Of a DNA stretch of 64,000 nt, positions 57,354 to 64,000 are shown piece by piece. The position numbers and the translations under genes were made by a program. The stretch spans positions 1-64,000 of the IMG/VR virus record IMGVR_UViG_3300041585_000108; one strand, 5' to 3'. The stretch's first letter is position 1. Each line of letters begins with the position of its first letter. This DNA is from a virus. The notes under the pieces are model-generated. The model made no database searches, had not been told where the DNA came from, and saw nothing but the letters and a program-made list of their open reading frames with translations.

Positions 57354-58049
57354 TTATATTGGTAGAGCTAGAACGCGGTCTACGATGAAACCATATTCTT
57401 GATTAACGTTTGCGGTCGCACCGTCTGGAAGCAAACGAAATGTAACTGGGAATGTTGATGCTGCGTTACGAGCCAAAGAGAACTGTGACTGTTGTACAGA
57501 AAGAACACGGCGTGCATAATATACGCGCTCAGTTGCTGTTACTTGAGATGTTGGAGCTTGACCAACTGCAATTAGCTGACGCTCTGTTGGAGCCTCACCT
57601 AGTGCACCTCCAGCAATACCAAGCGTATCAATAGTTGATAAACCCGATCCCACATCGGGAATAAGAGTCCCTTGGCGCTGACCAAATACTAGAAGAACGT
57701 TCTCTAGAGTACCTTCTGCCATTTCTGTTGCGATCATAACTTCCATTGACTCCTTGAAAAGCTTTGCTGTATCAAGAAGCTGATCTACTGTAACTGAACC
57801 GTATGATGGGTTATATGTTACCTGAAGACCGTTATTTGTAAAACCAACGTTGCGATATCCAAATGTACCAGTTACCTGGTCGATATTATTAAGTGTCTTG
57901 GTAAAAGACTGACCAGCCACAAAAGCATAAGCGCCTGTGCCTGGAGATTGGTTTTCTAAGTATCCTGCTGTAGTGACGTCAGTGTTCGAAAGGAACAGTG
58001 GTGACGCACCAACAAGAATATTTTTAGCATTACCTGTATTTTGTGCCAT
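57354..58049 (-). CDS. major tail tube protein
   Basis: 231 residues. Its place between head-completion and chaperone genes, its own promoter and terminator, strong AGGAGG site and better codon use all fit the major tail protein. Beta-rich: AYAFVAGQSFTKTLNNIDQV, VTYNPSYGSVTVDQLLDT, ATEMAEGTLENVLLVFGQ, SFPVTFRLLPDG-like end. No close family motif that I can name. Confidence 0.82.
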   Translation of the reverse strand: MAQNTGNAKNILVGASPLFLSNTDVTTAGYLENQSPGTGAYAFVAGQSFTKTLNNIDQVTGTFGYRNVGFTNNGLQVTYNPSYGSVTVDQLLDTAKLFKESMEVMIATEMAEGTLENVLLVFGQRQGTLIPDVGSGLSTIDTLGIAGGALGEAPTERQLIAVGQAPTSQVTATERVYYARRVLSVQQSQFSLARNAASTFPVTFRLLPDGATANVNQEYGFIVDRVLALPI

Positions 58050-58125
58050 TTGTAAAACCTCCTGTTAAATAAATATATATATATTGACTTACTTTAAATC
58101 AAGCTGGCTAGGCTCATTTCCTCTT

Positions 58126-58153
58126 AGTATAATTTTATCTTACAATCAACCAA
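58126..58153 (-). promoter_or_regulatory. possible promoter of the tail tube gene
   Basis: TTGGTT (58153-58148), 16 bp, TATACT (58131-58126). Weak -35, reasonable -10. Predicted leader of about 70 bases ending in AGGAGG. Confidence 0.45.
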
Positions 58154-58161
58154 AAGGCAAA

Positions 58162-58668
58162 CTAATCAAATCTACCTTTTGGCCCTATTGTTCTAGAGTA
58201 CTTAACTTCAAGTATTACATCTGCCGATAAAAATCCTGCTAATTCTGTAGATGGCTCAGTTGGAGACATTTCTAAAATAAGAGTATTATGGAATATGATT
58301 TTGTCTGTATTTTTAGACTCATTTAAGTCTTTGGCGGAATCATCCATTCGTCTAAATACATCTACCATCATATTTCTAATAGTATTAATTTCAGAATAGT
58401 CTAAGGAATAAATAGTAAATGATATTTTCTCACAACATATCATCCAGTTTTCTTCATAGGTGCTCCCCATTTTGTCATAGACAATATGTGTTTTACCACT
58501 TAAAAATTGATTTATTTCTGGAGCTTGCTGAACAGGGATAATAGGAATAATTGACTCTCCTAGATTATCGCTATAGTATGCATTTGCATCAATGATGTTA
58601 TTCTCAAGAAGTTCCTGCCATAGGTGTCTTCTTACTTCATACATGGCATCTATACTATAATCTGTCAT
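58162..58668 (-). CDS. tail terminator/completion-like protein
   Basis: 168 residues: EVRRHLWQELLENNIIDANA, KISFTIYSLDYSEINTIRNM, LILEMSPTEPSTELAGFLSA, VILEVKYSR. The alternating pattern and place just before the tube gene suggest a neck or tail-terminator protein. Overlaps the next upstream gene by one base. Confidence 0.65.
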   Translation of the reverse strand: MTDYSIDAMYEVRRHLWQELLENNIIDANAYYSDNLGESIIPIIPVQQAPEINQFLSGKTHIVYDKMGSTYEENWMICCEKISFTIYSLDYSEINTIRNMMVDVFRRMDDSAKDLNESKNTDKIIFHNTLILEMSPTEPSTELAGFLSADVILEVKYSRTIGPKGRFD

Positions 58669-59462
58669 TATGCTACTCCTCCAAATTGTTTTGTTAATGA
58701 TGAGTCCGCCTGCAGTCTAATTGTACCTGGACTAAAAGAATAACGCACCTTGGATATAGAAGATGGAACTCTCATTGCTTTTTCAAATTTAGATCCAAAT
58801 AGATTTTGAAACCCTGACATCTTAATAGAATTACTTACTAATGGTCCACTAAAATATCTGCTATATGTTAAGTCAAACTGATTAGTAGATGCTCTGCCTC
58901 CAGGACTTTTTATTGTAACTGATTTCCCTTTAGGCATAAATACTTTTTCTCCATCAATTTCAAATACTAGTCTCTCTGCTGACTTAGGTCTAATGGTTAT
59001 AGGCATTCCTTTTTCCATTACTGCCGCTTTGTTTTCAAATACATATCTACTTGTTTGCTCTTTATTTTTTGAAGGAACAGATGATTTGGATAGCTTGAAT
59101 TCATAATCTATTCTAAATGACAATCCAATTCCTTCAATTTTATTTAATTTAAAAAGTCTATTGGTTGCTTGCCCAGTTTTATTCCATTCATAAACATGAT
59201 GTAATGACTTTGGCTTTGTTCTAGCCTGTGAATCAATAAACTGACCAAAGTCTTTTTCTATTTGTTTAAATATTGTTGTTTTAAATAGCCTTTGAAATGC
59301 CTTGTTGGATTCTAATTTTGCAGCGACGTTTGCTTGATAATACAAGAATGCTGATATCTGGGCTACCGTACTATCTTTTAAAACTCCTGCTGCCGTTGTT
59401 CCAACCATTAATCTTTCTAGGCCAGAAGAAGCTTGTAGTAAAGCTATTCCACTAGTCTCCAA
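58668..59462 (-). CDS. head-tail joining protein-like
   Basis: 264 residues: NKAFQRLFKTTIFKQIEKDF, TIRPKSAERLVFEIDGEKVF, VSSISKVRYSFSPGTIRLQA-like end. It fits the size and position of HK97 gp10-like/neck proteins but no signature is certain. Confidence 0.6.
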   Translation of the reverse strand: METSGIALLQASSGLERLMVGTTAAGVLKDSTVAQISAFLYYQANVAAKLESNKAFQRLFKTTIFKQIEKDFGQFIDSQARTKPKSLHHVYEWNKTGQATNRLFKLNKIEGIGLSFRIDYEFKLSKSSVPSKNKEQTSRYVFENKAAVMEKGMPITIRPKSAERLVFEIDGEKVFMPKGKSVTIKSPGGRASTNQFDLTYSRYFSGPLVSNSIKMSGFQNLFGSKFEKAMRVPSSISKVRYSFSPGTIRLQADSSLTKQFGGVA

Positions 59463-59880
59463 TTATCTGGCTCTCTGATCTTTTAGCAATTGAATTGTAT
59501 GCCATTAAAGTTCCAAAGGGGTCGGTAATTGGAGTTGAGCTAGCTATTTCAAATACCGTTGGAGTATCATTAGGATAATTTAATTCTATCCAAATTGGGT
59601 TGTTAGCACTGTCTCTAACATTAGAAACTTTTTCTCTATATGTTAATCTTGACTCAGTTCTAATTTCAATTGTTTGTTTATCAACATACTTGCCAGTAAT
59701 AGTTTGATTATCTCCGCCTCTTGATCCTACAGAGTTAGTTATAATTCCCTTTGCAAAACATGGGACAGTTCTTTGATAGACCCAACTTTTTTTAATAGCT
59801 CCTGTATTTTGCTCTTGATAGTCTTCTTGAACATAAACATCTAGCTTCATACTAAATATAGAATCAACTAGGCTATTCAT
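59452..59880 (-). CDS. head-tail connector/stopper-like protein
   Basis: 142 residues: IFSMKLDVYVQEDYQEQNTG, KSWVYQRTVPCFAKGI, PTVFEIASSTPITDPFG. A beta-barrel layout like head-closure proteins (SPP1 gp16 type). Position supports this. Confidence 0.65.
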   Translation of the reverse strand: MNSLVDSIFSMKLDVYVQEDYQEQNTGAIKKSWVYQRTVPCFAKGIITNSVGSRGGDNQTITGKYVDKQTIEIRTESRLTYREKVSNVRDSANNPIWIELNYPNDTPTVFEIASSTPITDPFGTLMAYNSIAKRSESQIIGD

Positions 59881-59881
59881 A

Positions 59882-60862
59882 TTAAATCACAACCATTTTA
59901 TTTATTACATAAGGAAGCAATAGCTGATCTGCATAATTATTTCCAGTTCCTGCAAATGAGGATGTGTCGTACTGGAATTGCCAATCAAATGTTTGAATGC
60001 TCTTTATGTACTTGTTTCTCCATTCTTTATCCTTAGAGAAAAAATCTTTCATTAATTCTATGCATGCAAGCTCTACCTCGTCTGGAATTTCTGACCATCC
60101 AAATACACCTGACACTCTGTAAATACCACCATTAACAAATGCTCCTTGGTAATAATCTCTTATGCTTGGAGGAATCATTCCGTTTGCAGAATACACTATG
60201 TTGTCTATTTGGTTAGCACGATTTACTCTAATTCCAAAGCCACTTTCAGATACTCCCACATCTGCACTAAAATTATTAATATTATTAATGTTGTCTATTA
60301 ATAATAAATCATTTAAATATAGCTCGTGTAGTTGATTAATTTTTGTAGAAAGTGGAAGAACATCTGCTCCAGTTGAATATACAATAGTTACATCGTCATA
60401 CAAATAAAATTTTTGTTGAGTATAATTTTCAATTAGCTTTCTTGCATATCTTTCTGCTGTTGTTAAATCAGCAAATGTTTTATAGTTTGGATCAGATTGA
60501 TCAAATCCAAAGCCTAGTGCATCTGCTGCTTGAGTAAGATCAGTGTATGGCTTTACCACAAATAGCTTATGCTCTTTTACAACCTGCTCTCCCTCAACCT
60601 CATATTCCCAAACTAACTTTAAGGATCTAGGTCTATCAGTTAAAGATAGTGGAGGATAAACAAGATACACGCCTCTATCTGTTTCGGCTTCTTCTGCTAC
60701 TTGCGTTGACAAAATAGTACTTGGATTTATAGAAGGGGCAATTGCTGGGTCTTCAGTTATGTCATAAAAACTAACAGTTGGCAAATAGTCAGCTTGGCTT
60801 ATTCCGCCCTTCCAAAATACTCTTTGCTTTACTGGAGAATTTGTTCCTACTATAATTTCCAT
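59882..60862 (-). CDS. head-tail adaptor/connector protein
   Basis: 326 residues. The N-terminal half is beta-rich (QRVFWKGGISQADYLPTVSF, RSLKLVWEYEVEGEQVV); the C-terminal half has the helical pattern of gp6/gp15-type connectors (TAERYARKLIENYTQQKFYL, EVELACIELMKDFFSKDKEW). The fusion of a beta domain to the connector is larger than the usual 100-residue adaptor. Confidence 0.7.
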   Translation of the reverse strand: MEIIVGTNSPVKQRVFWKGGISQADYLPTVSFYDITEDPAIAPSINPSTILSTQVAEEAETDRGVYLVYPPLSLTDRPRSLKLVWEYEVEGEQVVKEHKLFVVKPYTDLTQAADALGFGFDQSDPNYKTFADLTTAERYARKLIENYTQQKFYLYDDVTIVYSTGADVLPLSTKINQLHELYLNDLLLIDNINNINNFSADVGVSESGFGIRVNRANQIDNIVYSANGMIPPSIRDYYQGAFVNGGIYRVSGVFGWSEIPDEVELACIELMKDFFSKDKEWRNKYIKSIQTFDWQFQYDTSSFAGTGNNYADQLLLPYVINKMVVI

Positions 60863-60877
60863 TTTTTATGCTTGGGT

Positions 60878-61273
60878 TTAGCTGTAGTAATCCTGAACTT
60901 CTTTAGGCGTTGCTAAACGAAAGCCCTCCTCTATATCAAAAATTTGTTGAGCTTGATCTTTGTGCATTGATACATAAGGGTGTTGCTGGGTAAATGTTTG
61001 CCCTAAAATATCATATCTAAAATTTTCTCTTGTCATCATAACCAGTACATTATCTTCTGGACGCTGTGCCTTTGGATCAAATACTGGAATAATTTCAATC
61101 TCTTCTTTTGCTTCTTCTACATCTTTGATAGTCTTAGCATATACTGAATAGGTTACGCCCTCTTCTGCTAAAGCCGCAATAATTTCTTGTTTGTTTTTTA
61201 AGCCTTCTGTTTCAACTGCAAAGTCCTCTGCAATTGATTTTAATTCGGCTACTTTTAAAGTGTCAAATGACAT
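60878..61273 (-). CDS. head-associated protein with Rho-N/HeH-like domain
   Basis: 131 residues. Residues 1-40 (LKVAELKSIAEDFAVETEGL then KNKQEIIAALAEEG) match the helix-extended-loop-helix domain found beside capsid genes. The rest (NVLVMMTRENFRYDILGQTF) is beta-rich and may decorate the capsid or join the portal. GGAG precedes the ATG; promoter 61301-61329. Confidence 0.7.
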   Translation of the reverse strand: MSFDTLKVAELKSIAEDFAVETEGLKNKQEIIAALAEEGVTYSVYAKTIKDVEEAKEEIEIIPVFDPKAQRPEDNVLVMMTRENFRYDILGQTFTQQHPYVSMHKDQAQQIFDIEEGFRLATPKEVQDYYS

Positions 61274-61300
61274 TTAATTCTCCTTTTTCTAGGTAAAACT

Positions 61301-61329
61301 ATTATAGCATTGTATAATTAAAATGAAAA
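61301..61329 (-). promoter_or_regulatory. promoter of the connector operon
   Basis: TTTTCA (61329-61324), 17 bp, TATAAT (61306-61301) with extended TGC. It overlaps the distal arm of the capsid terminator. Confidence 0.6.
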
Positions 61330-61355
61330 GCCCCTAAAATTAATTAGGGGCCTTT
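61325..61355 (-). terminator. terminator after the major capsid gene
   Basis: GGCCCCTAA then TTAGGGGC on the minus strand (about 61352-61329) with a short A/T loop, followed by TTTTCATTTT. Confidence 0.82.
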
Positions 61356-61372
61356 CGATAGTTAATTCTTAA

Positions 61373-62422
61373 TTAAGAAGCAACTTTAACGTTCTTTACG
61401 ACTACCCAAGCATCTGCTTGTTCAATCTGTACGCCTACTCTTGTGTACATTGTGTACTCAATTGAGTCCTTGCGTGGCCAGAAGAAGCGGTAAACAGTTA
61501 CGTCACGCTTGATGCCAATAACTACGTTATTTGGGAATGTCAAGTGGATGTCACCGTGTGAGCCTGTTGGAGATGCGTAATCTCCAGCCTGTGTTTCTGG
61601 AAGTAGTGGAACTTCAACAACTGGAATACCAAACGCAAATGGCGCTACGTATCCTGCTGGTCCACCAAGTGGTGCAACTCCACCACGGATTACGCTTGAT
61701 GCAATATCCTGTGGAATTGTCTGGTTTGTACCAATGCTGTTGTTGTATAGGAAGTCCTGAATTAAGTTTGAGCCAGCTAGGAAACGAAGGTCTCCACGAC
61801 GCTGCTTGTACTTACGAGGCATTGCTTTGAGTGCCTTGTTAAAGACTTCACGAGAAACTGCTGCTCCAGCTGCGTCTACAACGTGGCCTGATGCTTTAGC
61901 TTTCTTTACAACACCATCAAAGGCCTTGTATAGAGAATCGCTTGAAAGTGTTGTGTTACCATTAAGTAGAACATCTTCAATGTCGTTACCAGCTTGAGTT
62001 GCCATCAAACGTGCAATGTGATCTTCAAGGTCGGCTCCTTCAATGTTATCTTCTAGTGACTCTGTTGAGAGCTCCCAGTCGAGACGTAGCTTCTTAGTTG
62101 TAAGAGAAATTTTTGAGAAAGTAACACCCTTGTTTGAAGAAGTGTCGTCACCCTCTGTTGCAAGCTTCATAAGCTTTTCGCCTACTGACATGCGATCAAT
62201 TTCTGTTGTGTCTGACTTCATTCGAACTGTACGTGCGACCTTACCAATTACGGTTGCGTCGAACAAATAGTCTAGGAAGCGAGCTGATTGTTCTGGGTTT
62301 AGAAGTCCACCGTTGCCAGCTTCTGACGCTACGTGTACTCCTGAACCACCTGTGTTTGATGCAAATCCTGCAGTAGCTGTTGTGCCAGCTGCGATTGCTT
62401 TTTCTAATGTTTCATTGCTCAT
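61373..62422 (-). CDS. major capsid protein (HK97 fold)
   Basis: 349 residues. Helix then core typical of HK97-type capsids: GLLNPEQSARFLDYLFDATV, IGKVARTVRMKSDTTEIDRM, LRLDWELSTESLEDNIEG, LEDHIARLMATQAGNDIEDV, and LRFLAGSNLIQDFLYNNSIG. More G+C and regular codon use indicate high expression. Gene follows the protease/scaffold and is closed by a strong terminator. Confidence 0.9.
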   Translation of the reverse strand: MSNETLEKAIAAGTTATAGFASNTGGSGVHVASEAGNGGLLNPEQSARFLDYLFDATVIGKVARTVRMKSDTTEIDRMSVGEKLMKLATEGDDTSSNKGVTFSKISLTTKKLRLDWELSTESLEDNIEGADLEDHIARLMATQAGNDIEDVLLNGNTTLSSDSLYKAFDGVVKKAKASGHVVDAAGAAVSREVFNKALKAMPRKYKQRRGDLRFLAGSNLIQDFLYNNSIGTNQTIPQDIASSVIRGGVAPLGGPAGYVAPFAFGIPVVEVPLLPETQAGDYASPTGSHGDIHLTFPNNVVIGIKRDVTVYRFFWPRKDSIEYTMYTRVGVQIEQADAWVVVKNVKVAS

Positions 62423-62437
62423 ATTTTTTTACCTACC

Positions 62438-63805
62438 CTAGTTAAATATTTCGTTTACGGAACCGAGGAAAGAACCGTTCCATTTTGATTTTGTGATTGT
62501 TGCTTCTGCAGACCCGCCAAGGTCTGAAGACTTCTTAATTGCTGTATCGCCTTCAACGGCATCTACACGCTTCTGAACACCATCAATAGTGCCCTTTATT
62601 TCTATTACAGCTACACTAAGTGCGCTGTGCTTTTCTGCTAATTCTGTGATCTGAGCATTTAAGCCCTTGCTAAAAGTTTCTACAGTTTCTTTGATTTCTG
62701 AAACCTGCAATGCATTTGTCTCTGTAGCCTTGCTAAGAGTATCTGCAAAGAATCCCTTTAGGTCCACTAACATTTTTGCAAAATCAGGCTGTTCAACTTC
62801 AACTGCAGCTGGTGCTTCTGCATCAACTGACTTAAAGATATCTACAGAAGCAGATTCAGCATCTGCTGTTTCTACAGCTGGTGCTTCTTCAACGGCAGAT
62901 GCGGTTGCATCTACCATGGTCTCTTCAACGACTTTAACTTCTTCAACTACTGGGGCTTCAACAACTGGTGTCTCTGCTGCAACTGAATCTGTACCATGTA
63001 CGTTTAGTTTTTCCATTTCATTACCTCCTTGTACGTTTGCCTGTTTTGCTATTGTTTGTGTTGCAGGCAACGGAACTCTTGACTTCTTAAATGAAGCAAG
63101 AATCTTATCTATCTCTTTGGATTTATTTTGATCTGAGCTTTCAACCCAACCAATTAGCGTAGCATCTTTTCCAGTAATTGGAGATGAGTATGTCTTGTCT
63201 GTTGAGATAAAAACAGATTCGCTATCTTCACAATAAAAAATATTTTCTGTGACAACATCTGCTGCCATTCCTTTAAATATAAGTTGACCATTCATTTTTT
63301 CAATAGAGATGATATTGCACATTTCATTTGCGGGAGAATCAACTATTGATAGTTCAACTAAATCATAGTCCTTAATAAATCTTATAGTCTGCCCTGTTGC
63401 TTTATTCATTTCATCATCTGATTCTTTGATCTTTCCGCCGATTGAAAATCCAGAAAGGGTTCCGTCTAAAATTTTTTCCCATGTATCTTGAGCGCCTTTA
63501 GAGATGTATGATGTTACATAAACTCCGTTATAAAATTCTTTTGTTTTTTGATCGTAGTAAGTTTCTGGTTTAAATGATATAACCTTTCCTACTGCAAGTG
63601 GCTGATGCATCTCACGAAGGTTTCCTCTAAATGCTTCAAATGCTTTCATGCTTGCTTCTGCTGTTACGACATCGCCTGTTTGATCAATATTATCAAGTGT
63701 GGCAAATCCAGATACGGTTCTATTTTCTCTGTTTACTTTTGTAAAAGGAACAGATAAATGAAGGTTTTGTCCGTCAGAAGACCACTGACTTTTTTCTATG
63801 TTCAT
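62438..63805 (-). CDS. prohead protease (S78-like) fused to a scaffold-like domain
   Basis: 455 residues. Residues 1-165 form the protease: RTVSGFATLDNIDQTGDVVT, H67 in NLREMHQPLAVGKV, the Ser motif DGTLSGFSIGG near 115-124 and LVELSIVDSPANE. Residues about 270-455 are Glu/Val/Ala-rich (TPVVEAPVVEEVKVVEE) and coiled-coil (FSKGLNAQITELAEKHSALS), as expected for a scaffold removed by the protease. The ATG at 63805 lacks a clear Shine-Dalgarno. Confidence 0.9.
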   Translation of the reverse strand: MNIEKSQWSSDGQNLHLSVPFTKVNRENRTVSGFATLDNIDQTGDVVTAEASMKAFEAFRGNLREMHQPLAVGKVISFKPETYYDQKTKEFYNGVYVTSYISKGAQDTWEKILDGTLSGFSIGGKIKESDDEMNKATGQTIRFIKDYDLVELSIVDSPANEMCNIISIEKMNGQLIFKGMAADVVTENIFYCEDSESVFISTDKTYSSPITGKDATLIGWVESSDQNKSKEIDKILASFKKSRVPLPATQTIAKQANVQGGNEMEKLNVHGTDSVAAETPVVEAPVVEEVKVVEETMVDATASAVEEAPAVETADAESASVDIFKSVDAEAPAAVEVEQPDFAKMLVDLKGFFADTLSKATETNALQVSEIKETVETFSKGLNAQITELAEKHSALSVAVIEIKGTIDGVQKRVDAVEGDTAIKKSSDLGGSAEATITKSKWNGSFLGSVNEIFN

Positions 63806-63858
63806 ATGCTTAATTTTATACTTAGTTATCTAAAAAGGCAAATAGCAGTTGAGCAGAT

Positions 63859-64000
63859 TTAATCTACTTTACTTCCTTCACCTTTAGCATTTCTTCCTTC
63901 TCCCACTTTATCGGAAGAAGTGGCTGATCTTTCAGAATCTCTAGCTCTTGTTTTCCCAGCCTTGGCTTTTTGATCTGCGGCTTGTTGAGGTTTTAATTCA
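63859..64000 (-). CDS. C-terminal end of a gene entering from the right, probably portal
   Basis: Only the last 46 codons are present: ELKPQQAADQKAKAGKTRAR, then DSERSATSSDKVGEGRNAKG and EGSKVD. A charged, disordered tail. Portal proteins often end this way and lie directly before the prohead protease, so this is a positional guess. Confidence 0.5.
   Translation of the reverse strand, partial: ELKPQQAADQKAKAGKTRARDSERSATSSDKVGEGRNAKGEGSKVD

Noticed and set aside
58075-58086. TATATATATATTGAC run as a plus-strand promoter
   Set aside because: TTGACT is present on the plus strand but no -10 box follows at 16-18 bp and no plus-strand gene is nearby.
1-64000. Prophage with attachment site next to sufB
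   Set aside because: No integrase, excisionase or direct-repeat att pair is visible, and the sufB start is coupled by overlap to a phage-like small ORF. The left edge is too short to settle it.

Overview
The window reads as most of a tailed-bacteriophage genome: a long-tailed siphovirus-like phage with very A+T-rich DNA. Every gene I can support is on the minus strand, so transcription runs from right to left. A WhiB-family protein (17.6-17.9 kb), leaderless promoters and an actinobacterial-type SufB N-terminus at the left edge all point to an actinobacterial host. The A+T-rich composition suggests a low-GC lineage such as the freshwater acI/Nanopelagicales group. The lineage is an inference; the phage identity is well supported by head, tail, terminase and replication genes.

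Layout in order of transcription. (1) 64.0-57.3 kb, head and connector: the end of a probable portal gene, prohead protease fused to a scaffold-like tail, major capsid protein, connector/completion proteins and tail tube, with terminators after capsid and tube. (2) 57.25-39.2 kb, tail: two chaperone frames joined by a canonical -1 slippery heptamer AAATTTG, a 2973-residue tape measure carrying extra embedded domains, baseplate-like proteins and a fibre ending in an S74-type chaperone domain. (3) 39.1-29.4 kb, replication: metallophosphatase, DnaB-like helicase, DnaG-like primase, a probable ssDNA-binding protein, DnaE-type polymerase and RecA. (4) 29.3-22.7 kb: a 2OG-Fe(II) oxygenase, Cas4-like nuclease, RuvC-like nuclease and both terminase subunits, which lie about 40 kb from the capsid gene. 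(5) 22.6-18.1 kb: carbamoyltransferase, seven-tRNA set (part), SNase-like nuclease, SGNH hydrolase and CHAP endolysin. (6) 18.1-11.5 kb: WhiB, a proteasome-like Ntn hydrolase, exported subtilase, thioredoxin, an exported proline-rich protein and holin-like membrane proteins. (7) 11.4-1 kb: an accessory region with flavin monooxygenase, sulfotransferase, further 2OG oxygenases, nucleotide enzymes, glutathione peroxidase, a chain of cysteine-rich microproteins, an A-type Fe-S carrier, an APS kinase/nucleotidyltransferase fusion and the start of sufB.

Three themes join the accessory genes. Iron: SufB, an A-type Fe-S carrier, two likely 4Fe-4S proteins (Cas4-like, WhiB), four 2OG-Fe(II) oxygenase polypeptides with five dioxygenase domains, and many small zinc-ribbon-like proteins. 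Sulfur: an APS kinase domain that could make PAPS and a sulfotransferase that could use it, plus a flavin monooxygenase related to the alkanesulfonate type. Expression: near-consensus promoters, several with the -10 box exactly six bases before the ATG (leaderless), and two genes whose conserved N-termini require AUU/AUA starts.

The seven tRNAs are Lys-UUU, Asn-GUU, Leu-UAA, Arg-UCU, Ser-GCU, Glu-UUC and Met-CAU. No CRISPR array, integrase, transposase or rRNA was seen, and no intergenic stretch exceeds 300 bases.
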